Source: Pseudomonadota bacterium (GTDB lineage Bacteria; Myxococcota_A; UBA9160; SZUA-336). Taken from it: a DNA stretch of 64,000 nt. Location: contig QJZC01000053.1 in the NCBI GenBank assembly GCA_003247575.1, positions 62,001 through 126,000 of the forward strand, in the 5' to 3' direction. Both the position numbers and the translations under genes were made by a program. Under the pieces are notes generated by a model. It did not search any database, had not been told where the DNA came from, and was given only the letters and a program-made list of their open reading frames with translations. Shown here in pieces: positions 25,520-33,926 of the stretch (position 1 is its first letter; every line of letters starts with the position of its first letter).

Positions 25520-26287
25520 TCATGCGGAAGCCGGCCGGTAGTAGCGGTAGGAGTAGATCTCCCGCCCGAATCCGAGCTTTCGGTAGAGAGCGATCGCGGG
25601 CGCGTTGTCGGACACCACCTGTAGACACGCCTGCGTACAGCCCTCCGTGCGCGCCCAGGCGAGCAGTGCAGCGATCGCATCGAAAGCCAGTCCAGAGCGT
25701 CGCACGGACGGATCGGTCACGACCGATTCGATCACTGCGATCCCCTGATCCAGCACTGCGTAGGCAACGCTCGCGATACGCCCCTCGACGACGACCGATG
25801 CGTAGCAAATCGGCAGCTGAATCTGACTCAACATCGCGACGTACACGCGGCGTTGCAGGTCCCCCATCGGCGTCATACGAAGCTTGGCCGCAATCCACTC
25901 CGCATCGGCGCTACGACGCAGATCCGCACGACTCCCGCGCGGGGCAAGAGTTCGCGAGAGCTCCGCATGCAAGGTCGAGGTGCGCGTGTCCCCAGCGAAG
26001 CCCTGCGCCTCGAGCTGGCGACTGACGTCTTCGAGAAGGCCGGGGACACGGACGATCAGCGTCTGTCCGTAGCTCGCATAGAACCGAGCCGCCTTCGACA
26101 GAACGTCCGTAGCTCCGGAAGCATTCGGCCCCAGTGGATTCATCGAGTTGGTGCGGCGGGTGTCCCCGCCCGATCGTCGCAGGATCCACCCCGCCAGCAA
26201 CTTCTCGCTCGCTGCAGGCCAAGCATGACGACAGGCGGCCTCGATGGCCCACACATCGATGGACGGCGAGGAGTGGATCTCAGTCAT
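25520..26287 (-). CDS. GNAT family N-acetyltransferase
   Basis: 255 residues. The C-terminal half has the acetyl-CoA site (VTDPSVRRSGLAFDAIAALL), followed by CLQVVSDNAPAIALYRKLGF, the usual GNAT sequence. The N-terminal half (residues 1-130) is also GNAT-like in length and contains NSMNPLG, seen in two-domain GNAT proteins. Substrate unknown. No operon partner is apparent, and the region between it and the SET gene is short. Confidence 0.85.
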   Translation of the reverse strand: MTEIHSSPSIDVWAIEAACRHAWPAASEKLLAGWILRRSGGDTRRTNSMNPLGPNASGATDVLSKAARFYASYGQTLIVRVPGLLEDVSRQLEAQGFAGDTRTSTLHAELSRTLAPRGSRADLRRSADAEWIAAKLRMTPMGDLQRRVYVAMLSQIQLPICYASVVVEGRIASVAYAVLDQGIAVIESVVTDPSVRRSGLAFDAIAALLAWARTEGCTQACLQVVSDNAPAIALYRKLGFGREIYSYRYYRPASA

Positions 26288-26333
26288 CGCGAAACATCTT
26301 GATCGAGACGCGACTCGAGCGCCACACGCAACA

Positions 26334-26363
26334 GCGCCCCGAGCGCAGCTACGCTCGGGGCGC
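26334..26363 (-). terminator. strong hairpin after the DUF4331 gene
   Basis: Perfect 12-bp stem GCGCCCCGAGCG / CGCTCGGGGCGC with a 6-base loop, 51 bases past the DUF4331 stop on its strand. The following T-rich tract is weak, so efficiency is uncertain, but position and symmetry fit an intrinsic terminator. Confidence 0.6.
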
Positions 26364-26413
26364 CCCAGGAAGGATCTCCGACGCGCCAGCGCTGGCGCGG
26401 TCGCTAGAACCGA

Positions 26414-27820
26414 TCAGTGGTCGTGCACGCGTCCGTTCTGAGGCGTTCCCTCATAGGGGAACACACGGTTGTACCCCTGATCGTTCTGATCCAGATTGTC
26501 GCCGGCGAGGTCGCAGCAGGGTGCCAGTATGGCCGACAGAGCGATGTCGATCACGTCGTCTCCGAAGCGGCGCCCATTGGGCCACCCACCCGGCACCGCC
26601 GCCCCTCCCTGGATGCGGCTCGGCAGCACGTCTCCACCGAACACACTCAGCCGGCTGAAGCCGGTCGAGGGATCGTCTCCGCCGGTTCCCGACAGCCGAG
26701 CTGGCGGCGTGGACAGGTCTACCTTGATGAGATCCGGAATGAAGATTCCGACGAGGTCTGTGCGGTCCTGAGCGAGCCCCGGCTCCGCCCCGGACAGGAA
26801 CACCTGATTGATCAGCTCTGCGACCTCGGGAAATCTCGCATACTTCGCGAACAAGCGGCGATCGGTTTCCGGAGAGGTGCGGTTGTAGAGGTCCTTGTCC
26901 GCATAGGCCACGAGGGCTTCGTTGAAGAGCGGGTTGCCTTGTCGAGCAACCTGCACCCAGTCGCCGAGCTCGGAGTCGCGCGTCAAGGTCAGGATCTGGA
27001 CGCGACGACGGCTGGTGGTCGCATACACGCCCGCCACCTGCTCGTCGCCGCCCAGTTCCGCGATCGGGATCTTGAGCGCAATCAGGTGGATGTTGAACCC
27101 ACTCTGGGAGTCCTTCGCATCCTCTCTCTGGCTCAACAGGTCGAAGATCGCATTGATGTCCCCGTAGAACCCATCATCGCGCTGCCCGGCAAAGGAGACA
27201 TAGCCCCGCCGCAGCGGAACGATCGCAGCGCGCGTGTACCGATCCAGGTCCTCCTCGTGCGGTACCCCCCTGCGCGCAGGGCGATTTCCGTCCGAGTCCT
27301 CGTTGTAGTGAGGCGTGGCGATTCCCTGATTGTTCGGAGGCACGATCCCGCGCCCCAGCCGCACACGCCGTCCCGTACGATAGTCGACCTTCGTCACCGA
27401 GTAGCGTTGGACCAGGTTCTGATTCTGGTCACCCACATCCTGAATCACGCCGAGGTAGGCCGCGAGCACCGTATCGGAGTTCCTGAGCGTGGTATCGAAG
27501 CGAAACCGATAGCCGAGGGTCGGACGCCCGGCCGCCACGTCGTCACCCAACGCGATCGAGATCTCGTAGCGTACCTGATCGTCGAAGCCGTAGATGTTGG
27601 GGCCGACGCCGGGCTCCTGATGCGGATAGACTCCGAGCGCGACGACGAGGTGCTTGTTCGCCCCCTCACCTTGTACGAACGCGTAGACGTCCGTCGTGTT
27701 CGCCGCAGGATCCCGCGTGATGAGCGGTGCATCCATGTGGCTCGAGGCAGAGCTCGGCAGGGGCGTCAGAGCACCAAGACCGCCTGCCAGCATACAAGCC
27801 AGGACTGCGCGAAGCTTCAT
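26414..27820 (-). CDS. DUF4331 domain-containing exported protein
   Basis: 468 residues. A Sec signal peptide (about 1-26) is followed by the family hallmark SSHMDAPLITRDPAANTTD, then VYAFV. The rest follows the DUF4331 plan of blocks that give a beta-rich extracytoplasmic protein, including GYRFRFDTTLRN, VSFAGQRDDGFYGDINAIFD and LHGNPLFNE-type repeats. The C-terminus is FPYEGTPQNGRVHDH. Function unknown; DUF4331 proteins are often co-encoded with TPR lipoproteins in my recollection. Here the start overlaps the end of the TPR gene by 4 bases, so the two are made from one transcript. Confidence 0.9.
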   Translation of the reverse strand: MKLRAVLACMLAGGLGALTPLPSSASSHMDAPLITRDPAANTTDVYAFVQGEGANKHLVVALGVYPHQEPGVGPNIYGFDDQVRYEISIALGDDVAAGRPTLGYRFRFDTTLRNSDTVLAAYLGVIQDVGDQNQNLVQRYSVTKVDYRTGRRVRLGRGIVPPNNQGIATPHYNEDSDGNRPARRGVPHEEDLDRYTRAAIVPLRRGYVSFAGQRDDGFYGDINAIFDLLSQREDAKDSQSGFNIHLIALKIPIAELGGDEQVAGVYATTSRRRVQILTLTRDSELGDWVQVARQGNPLFNEALVAYADKDLYNRTSPETDRRLFAKYARFPEVAELINQVFLSGAEPGLAQDRTDLVGIFIPDLIKVDLSTPPARLSGTGGDDPSTGFSRLSVFGGDVLPSRIQGGAAVPGGWPNGRRFGDDVIDIALSAILAPCCDLAGDNLDQNDQGYNRVFPYEGTPQNGRVHDH

Positions 27821-29202
27821 TCCCGATCTCCAGATGGGGGGATGGACGACGAAGAGCTCGACCCGAGGCGTCGCGTCAGCTGATCCAGCAGGCGCTGCTC
27901 GGATGGAAACAACATGTGACGCAGTGACTGCGCCTCGCGGGCAGTCCGCTCGGCCGCTTCGCGCTCACCGGCGGCCAAGGCTATGGCGGCAGCGTGCAGC
28001 GAGATCCTCGCGTCGCGGGTTCCGTGCGCACGCGCCTGCTCGATGTAGGCAGATGCCGCTGCGTGATCCCCGCGTGCGTGAGCAACCCAGGCCGCAACTC
28101 CGAGAGTCAGTGGATCGCGCCGACGTTCCAGCTCCAGCGCGATCAACCCGCCCGCGAGATCGAGCGACTTGCGGCGACTCGCCAGGAAGAGTGCGTAGGT
28201 ACGCGGATCCTCTGTGGCGCCCCAGTCCGCGAGATCGAGCTCGAGCTCGCTCGCGCGCGCTCGCTCCCCGGAGAGGTCTGCGGCCTCGATGGCAGCCCAA
28301 ACGGACTCGACGGACGCGAAGGCTCGCGCCACCTGTGCAAAGTCGGCGTACGCCGCCTCGGGCGCGCCCTCGTCCAGGTGCAGCTGCCCGCGCAGGAGCA
28401 ATGCATGCGGAAAGCTCGGGACCACATCCAGGCTCGCCTCGATCAACCACCTCGCACGATCGACGTCCCCGCGCGCGCGGTCGTTGCGCTCGAAGTAGAG
28501 CTCGGCGAGCTGTACTCGTCCCCAGGCGGCAGCACCGGGAGCCATGCTCGTCGATGCGAAGCCGGCACGCTCGAGGAGTCCGATCGCTCCATCGATATCG
28601 CCCAGTAGCCAGCGCACGTGCGATGCGCGCGCATATGCGGCAGGGCCCGGCTTCATGTCCATCAGACGTTGGTACGCGTCCACCGCGCTACCGAAGTCCC
28701 CTTGCTCGATCAGCGCGTCCCCGAGAAGTCCGTAGTCCTCGGGGGATCCACGTGTCTCGACCAGGCTGCGTGCAAGCCGCTCCGCGTCCTTGAATCGATG
28801 CTGCGATGCGAGCGCGTGGCCGCGCAGCAGCCGCGCCCCCTGATGGCGAGAATCTACCGCCAGCATGCAATCCGATACGTGCTCGGCCGTACGATACAAG
28901 CGCTCGTCGGCCGAGGCTTGTGCTACATCCATGATCGACCATCCGAGCTGCTCCAGCGACAGGAAGGTGCGCTCAGAAGCATCTGCTGGCAGGCTCGGGA
29001 GCCGCGAGTCGATCCGAGACAGATGCTCCGAAGAAGCTTCAGCCAATGCAGCGCGAGCACAGGCAACGCCAGCTTGCTGCTCGGGTCGATGCACGGGTGC
29101 GGCTTCGACGGGCGCAGACACACCCTCGTAGCTCAGACCTCTCGACGTCGTACACGCCAGCGCCGATGCCGACACAATCCATGCGATGATCACAAGTCGC
29201 AT
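27817..29202 (-). CDS. TPR-repeat lipoprotein, partner of the DUF4331 protein
   Basis: 461 residues. The lipobox SALAC at about residue 17 places it as a lipoprotein. Several TPR-type helical repeats are visible, such as SPEDYGLLGDALIEQGDFGS, AYQRLMDMKPGPAAYARASH, and RGQLHLDEGAPEAAYADFAQ. It ends in a serine-rich tail. ATG at 29200-29202 with GAGGGGAACT just upstream. First gene of a two-gene operon with the DUF4331 gene. TPR lipoproteins usually scaffold envelope complexes; no further role can be given. Confidence 0.85.
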   Translation of the reverse strand: MRLVIIAWIVSASALACTTSRGLSYEGVSAPVEAAPVHRPEQQAGVACARAALAEASSEHLSRIDSRLPSLPADASERTFLSLEQLGWSIMDVAQASADERLYRTAEHVSDCMLAVDSRHQGARLLRGHALASQHRFKDAERLARSLVETRGSPEDYGLLGDALIEQGDFGSAVDAYQRLMDMKPGPAAYARASHVRWLLGDIDGAIGLLERAGFASTSMAPGAAAWGRVQLAELYFERNDRARGDVDRARWLIEASLDVVPSFPHALLLRGQLHLDEGAPEAAYADFAQVARAFASVESVWAAIEAADLSGERARASELELDLADWGATEDPRTYALFLASRRKSLDLAGGLIALELERRRDPLTLGVAAWVAHARGDHAAASAYIEQARAHGTRDARISLHAAAIALAAGEREAAERTAREAQSLRHMLFPSEQRLLDQLTRRLGSSSSSSIPPSGDRE

Positions 29203-29374
29203 AGTTCCCCTCCACGTTCCCTCTCACGCATACGTGTCGGCGACGCTCTGCAAAAACGACCTCGGAGCAGAGACGCGCATCGTATGCTTCTTAGAGGGTG
29301 GATCGATCGGGGGGAGATGCTGGAATGAGACGGAGCAACCACGACCGCGTAACCGGTGCACGGCCCATACACTC

Positions 29375-29400
29375 CGTACACTCAGCACGTACACTCAGCA
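29375..29400. repeat. tandem repeat, two copies of 13 bp
   Basis: CGTACACTCAGCA occurs twice without a spacer, with a related CATACACTC just before it. The repeats lie about 180 bases upstream of the TPR lipoprotein start and could be paired regulator sites. Confidence 0.7.
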
Positions 29401-29515
29401 GTCGCGGCAAAGAGACTTCGAGGCTGTTCGCTCCGACCCCCGCAAGTTAGACGATGACCGGCTGAGCCATCAAGTCGGCCCGATCAACCGATCGCCCGAA
29501 TCCACAAAACATGAC

Positions 29516-29531
29516 CTGCAAATATTTGCAG
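29516..29531. promoter_or_regulatory. 16-bp perfect palindrome
   Basis: CTGCAAATATTTGCAG is self-complementary over its full length and stands out as AT-rich in GC-rich DNA. It is about 310 bases upstream of the TPR gene and about 190 bases past the exonuclease gene. An operator or a chance palindrome are both possible. Confidence 0.3.
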
Positions 29532-29718
29532 CGCACGATCAAGAAGAAGAGACCAGGGCACCCGAGGCTCCATCGGGCGACAGCTCACTTGGCGAGAAAG
29601 CGGCATGTCTGCCCTCTCGTGCGCACCTACTCGGGAGCTCCGATTGACAGTCGCGAGCCGACTCCGTCCCTGGACAGAGCGCTCGAACTCCGAACCTGCT
29701 GACCAGAGTCGGCTCGGT

Positions 29719-30582
29719 TCAGCGGGGCTGGGCCGAGATGCGCGCACTCAGTCGATCCCACTCTTCGAGGTAGGCGCGTAGGTGGGCACGCTCGGAGGAC
29801 TCCGACTCGCGCTCGACGAGCGCACGCAGTCGTTGCTGCTCTTCAGCGTACTCCGTCTTCGAGAAGTGCCCGGCAAAGTGCGCGACACGCAGCCAGACGA
29901 GATACGTCGTCAATGCATCGTACTCGTTGTAAGCCACGATCTCCGCGTAACGCCCCTCGAGCCAGAGGCGCGCGACTTCGTTCCCGTCCACCTCCATCTT
30001 CCCCGGCACACCGGCCTGCACGGCGAGCTCATGAAGCGACGGAATACCCCGACCAAAACCGGCCAATACGTCTCGAAGATCGATGTTCCAATCGCTTCCG
30101 CGCGCGAAGTAGTCGATCCCTTCCCAGGGTTTCTCTGGACGCCTGGAGAATCCGGCGGCGCGAAGCCCCAGGACCATACCGCGCTGCACGAAAATGCTCA
30201 GATCGGACTGCTGCGAATTGTATCCGACGAGTTGCGGCCTATGCTCCCCGATTGCGTCGAGAAACGTGCCGAGCACGCTGGATTCGAGGCGTTCGTTCTC
30301 GTCGGCTGGATCTCGGGGCAACGACAGCAAGTGGACCACGATCTCGCCGTTCGTCTTCACCCGGCGCTCGACGGCCGCGATCGACACGACGCGACACTGC
30401 ACGAGCTTCAGAAACGGGGTCGGATCCTCTTCGGTCGCACCACCCTTCTCCCACATGACGCGCATGATCGCTTCGGGATCCGACACGTCCTCCGGAATGT
30501 CGTACAGCAAGCGACCGGCGAGCAGATCGGGAACCCACTCGGCATCGAACGCCCAAACTCGATCCTTGACTGCCTTGATCAT
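29719..30582 (-). CDS. predicted 3'-5' exonuclease (PolB-exonuclease-like, DEDD type)
   Basis: About 287 residues from the ATG at 30580-30582, which has GGGGGGAAC at good distance; a longer frame exists upstream. DEDDy exonuclease motifs are present in order: FDAEWVPD (Exo I, D-x-E), YNSQQSDL (Exo II, N-x4-D) and YNEYDALTTYL (Exo III, Y-x3-D). The blocks match a family described as related to the exonuclease domain of DNA polymerase B. It may process 3' ends of DNA or RNA. It is isolated in its neighbourhood. Confidence 0.85.
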   Translation of the reverse strand: MIKAVKDRVWAFDAEWVPDLLAGRLLYDIPEDVSDPEAIMRVMWEKGGATEEDPTPFLKLVQCRVVSIAAVERRVKTNGEIVVHLLSLPRDPADENERLESSVLGTFLDAIGEHRPQLVGYNSQQSDLSIFVQRGMVLGLRAAGFSRRPEKPWEGIDYFARGSDWNIDLRDVLAGFGRGIPSLHELAVQAGVPGKMEVDGNEVARLWLEGRYAEIVAYNEYDALTTYLVWLRVAHFAGHFSKTEYAEEQQRLRALVERESESSERAHLRAYLEEWDRLSARISAQPR

Positions 30583-30793
30583 GCGTTCCCCCCCATGGAC
30601 CTCGCGGATCGCATGGATCGCCGCACTCTCGAACACAGAGCCGTGAGACGGCTCGCGCGCGAGCCCGACACGTCCTAGTTAGGACATTCGCGACCCGCGT
30701 TCCAGGTCGAGGATCGGCACGGCAAGCAAGTGGAGAGCGAGGACGGCAGTCGGCTCGATTGTACGCAGGCATACGGGAGCCGGCCGCTCGGCC

Positions 30794-32239
30794 TCAATGG
30801 AGTCCCATCTGCCGTCGCATCTCCTCGAGCTCGGCATTGCTCGACCCGGCTCGGCTGAAGCTGCGCGAGACGACGGGTGCGCCGCGCTCGGGGGGAAGCG
30901 GTACGGAGGCGTCACTGCGGGGCGCGGTCGCCGGTCGGCCAGGTCGCATCATCCCGGCCAACATGGCCGGATTGAAGGGCCGGTCGTTGAACTCGATGCT
31001 GTTCAGTCCGCTCATCGCTATGGCCGTTCGGAAGCGGCTCCCGTCGCGCACGAGCAGACCGGCGTTCAGCAGCGTGTCCTGAAGCTGACCTACGCTCGGT
31101 GCCGCCATCCCCTGCGCCGCCAGCTTGTCGCGCGCGGCCGCGAATGCGCTTTGGATGAAGCCTTCGTTCACACTGATGTCGGCCCGGAGATCTAGTGCAT
31201 GTGCAAATCCGTTCGGAATCTCTGCGACAGCCTCGTAGCGCTTCGGATCGATACCGATCTGGCCGGACACCTCGAAGTCGACCCGACCCTGGCCCGCAAC
31301 GTCCCCAGCCAGGTTCAGCTCGCGCACGACCAGCTTGGGGCCGTGTTCCGCCAGGGAGCTCACGATCTCGGACATCGACTCCAAAGCCTGGGGACCCTGG
31401 TCCCGAACCTGCTGCACCACCTCCGGCGTCAGGTTCTCGAAGCTCAGGTCGAATGCGAAGCGATCGACGCTACCCGTTGGAACATCCACGTTCTTCGCAT
31501 CGAAGGCCACCGCGTAGTCCACCAGCTGGCCGTGCTCCGACTGCTCGATCGCCACACTCAGCGCCCCGATGTCCTGCCGCGAGAGCGGCGTCTCGATTGC
31601 GACCCCTTCGGCCTGAAAATCGAACTGCAGGAACTCCGGATCGTCGCCAGACGTATCGTAGCGAGTAGAGCCCGAGAGTCTCGCCAGCTCCATCGGTACC
31701 CCATCCTCGCCAGCAAGACGGATCTCCTTGGCTTCGAGCGAGAGCCGATTCAGGTTCGTCGCCGGATCGAACTCGTAGGATCCGCTGATCGACGTCCAGG
31801 CCGCAGCACCCTTCCCCGCATAGGCGGGTGCACTGAACTCGATGCTCACCTTGTTCGTCTTGAGCGAGTAGATGAGCTCGCTCTCTGCGACGGGAGCTTC
31901 GAGCGATGCCCGCTCGTTCTCGTCTGCTGGCCACGCCCGACTGCTCACCCTGCTGACCACCAAGTCGCTCCCGATCGAGAACGGGTTGTGCGAGATCTCG
32001 TGGTCGATGGTGAAGCCCTCGCCCGAAACGTCGGGGAGGGTCAGCCGAGATCGGGCCGTCGAGCGGAGATATCCGCGCTCGAACGCGAGTGTCTCGAGCA
32101 CGGCCGTACGATCGGCATCCTGATTGAATCCGTCGGTGAACGCATTGAAGCTGGAGTAGGCGAGCTGTCCGAGCACGACCGGTGCGGCCACGAAGGCGAG
32201 CAGCGAAATCGCCAGCAGCTTGAGCAGGGTACGAGACAT
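30794..32239 (-). CDS. YdgA-like (DUF945 family) protein
   Basis: About 481 residues from the ATG at 32237-32239, preceded by GGAGG. An N-terminal signal anchor (LLKLLAISLLAFVAAPVVLG) is followed by a long beta-strand-rich extracytoplasmic part with repeats such as LDVDFEV-, DIGALSVAI and LEAKEIRL. The pattern matches DUF945/YdgA-type proteins, which are periplasmic and of unclear function. The C-terminus has a Pro-rich segment and ends EEMRRQMGLH. It is divergent from the MFS transporter gene. Confidence 0.75.
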   Translation of the reverse strand: MSRTLLKLLAISLLAFVAAPVVLGQLAYSSFNAFTDGFNQDADRTAVLETLAFERGYLRSTARSRLTLPDVSGEGFTIDHEISHNPFSIGSDLVVSRVSSRAWPADENERASLEAPVAESELIYSLKTNKVSIEFSAPAYAGKGAAAWTSISGSYEFDPATNLNRLSLEAKEIRLAGEDGVPMELARLSGSTRYDTSGDDPEFLQFDFQAEGVAIETPLSRQDIGALSVAIEQSEHGQLVDYAVAFDAKNVDVPTGSVDRFAFDLSFENLTPEVVQQVRDQGPQALESMSEIVSSLAEHGPKLVVRELNLAGDVAGQGRVDFEVSGQIGIDPKRYEAVAEIPNGFAHALDLRADISVNEGFIQSAFAAARDKLAAQGMAAPSVGQLQDTLLNAGLLVRDGSRFRTAIAMSGLNSIEFNDRPFNPAMLAGMMRPGRPATAPRSDASVPLPPERGAPVVSRSFSRAGSSNAELEEMRRQMGLH

Positions 32240-32399
32240 GGGGCCTCCTTGCGCTAACCGAATCGACTCTCGCGCCGATCGGCTTGACCCCACTCACGCA
32301 GCTGCAGTGATGCGGCAACTCGCAGCTTTACTCCCGCGCTGCCCCACGCGCGCGATCGAGCGGCGCCCGCTATACTGCGCACCGAAAACTGGGCCCGGC

Positions 32400-33692
32400 G
32401 TGTTCTCGTCGCAAGATCGTCCCGTAGCCCAAACGTACGCAGCCGCGAGGAACGCTCCGATCCAGGCCGCCCAACTCACCCATACCCTGTCCCTACGTCG
32501 CGCTTTCGCCTTGGTCTTCGTGGCGATCGCATCCACCGGCATGGGACAGACCATGCTGTTCGCCGTGTTGGCTCCACTGGGCCGTGAGATCGATCTCTCC
32601 GAGCTCCAGATCGGTGCGATCATCTCTGCATCGAGTATCACGTTCTTCCTGTTCAGCAATCTCTGGGGTCGTGCGAGCGACCGCTACGGCCGGCGTCGCG
32701 TCATGCTCGTGGGCCTGCTCGGATATACGTTGGGTTCGATTCTGTTCGCATCTGCGTTCTACGCAGGGATGGTCGGCCTGCTCGCACCCAGCGCCGCCTT
32801 CGTGGCGCTCACCCTGACGCGCATGGCTCAGTCCTCGGTCATGTCCGCCACCCCGCCGGCTGCGACGGCGATGATCGCCGACATCACCACGCCAGAGACC
32901 CGCACGCGCGGCATGGGAATCATCGGAGCCGCCCAAAACGTAGGGGCGATCGCAGGCCCCGCCGTGGGAGGGTTGATCGCGATCGTCTCGCTGCTCGCCC
33001 CGATCTGGTTCGCTGCACTGCTCACCTTCATCGCGGCTCTTCTCGTGTCCTGGCTCCTCGTCGAGCCGACCTTTCAGCGCCCGAGCGCCGATGCCGAGCG
33101 ATTGCGCTTTCTCGACCCGCGCATCCTCCCGTTCGTGATCATGGGTGTGACCCTGTTCGTCGGCTTTGCAGTCGTTCAGCAGACGCTCGCCTTTCGCATG
33201 CAAGACCTTCTCGCACTGAGCGGAGCCGAGACCGCGCGTACGTTCGGATTCGCGATGATGTTCTCGGCTGCGGCATCGCTGCTCGTGCAGGTCTTCATCG
33301 TGCAACGACTCACCCTGGCACCGATCACCCTGCTACGCCTGGCCATGCCGAGCCTGATGCTGAGCTTCGGCCTCATCGCGACCGCAACCAGCGAGATCGG
33401 TTTCATCTGTGCGATGACCGTTCTCGGCTTCGGGCTCGGGCTCGCCGGCCCGGGCTTCGTCGCCGGGGCCTCGGTTGCGGTGGGCAACCACGAGCAGGGC
33501 GCCGTCGCGGGAGTCACCAGCTCCTGCCCGCCGCTCGGCTTCACCATCGGACCCCTGCTCGGCACCTACCTCTACCAGATCGACGGTCAGCTCCCCTATC
33601 TCGTCGCCCTGGGTATGTACCTGCCACTCACCGTCTTCACCTTACTCACCCGCCCCAGCACGGGAATCCCCCCCGAGCTCCCCGAAGTCTGA
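32400..33692 (+). CDS. MFS transporter
   Basis: About 430 residues from a GTG at 32400-32402 (an ATG at 32310 is the other candidate). Twelve transmembrane helices are predicted. The MFS loop 2-3 motif SNLWGRASDRYGRRRVMLVG is clear, and a conserved GPAVGGL lies in helix 5. The protein most resembles drug- or metabolite-efflux members of the DHA/YceL-type. Substrate unknown. Its start region diverges from the YdgA-like gene; a TATACT at 32371-32376 lies upstream, but no matching -35 was seen. Confidence 0.85.
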   Translation: MFSSQDRPVAQTYAAARNAPIQAAQLTHTLSLRRAFALVFVAIASTGMGQTMLFAVLAPLGREIDLSELQIGAIISASSITFFLFSNLWGRASDRYGRRRVMLVGLLGYTLGSILFASAFYAGMVGLLAPSAAFVALTLTRMAQSSVMSATPPAATAMIADITTPETRTRGMGIIGAAQNVGAIAGPAVGGLIAIVSLLAPIWFAALLTFIAALLVSWLLVEPTFQRPSADAERLRFLDPRILPFVIMGVTLFVGFAVVQQTLAFRMQDLLALSGAETARTFGFAMMFSAAASLLVQVFIVQRLTLAPITLLRLAMPSLMLSFGLIATATSEIGFICAMTVLGFGLGLAGPGFVAGASVAVGNHEQGAVAGVTSSCPPLGFTIGPLLGTYLYQIDGQLPYLVALGMYLPLTVFTLLTRPSTGIPPELPEV

Positions 33693-33926
33693 GCCCCGAA
33701 TCCGCTGGCACGCGCCCCGCAGCGCGTACACGACACGCACGCAGCAGGCAATCCCACCGCACCCCGCTCGCGTTCCGCCCGCACCATTCATCGCCACACA
33801 CGACGCCAGACTTCGCTGGGCGACAGCCGAAAGAAGAAGACTGGTAGGGACCGATACAAACCCTCGGACCTCGCGCGCCACCGACCCGAGCGCGCGATCG
33901 CACGCGCACAGCACAGAGCGAGATCG

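Larger units (their letters stand above)
29203..29718. other. intergenic region upstream of the TPR/DUF4331 operon
   Basis: 516 bases without a convincing gene. It holds a 13-bp tandem repeat (29375-29400), a 16-bp perfect palindrome (29516-29531) and a pair of 10-bp inverted arms (29655-29664 and 29706-29715) near the end of the exonuclease gene. The promoter of the TPR/DUF4331 operon must lie here. Confidence 0.5.

Noticed and set aside
29655..29715. 10-bp inverted arms after the exonuclease gene as a terminator.
   Set aside because: The loop of about 41 bases is too long for an intrinsic terminator and no T-tract follows.
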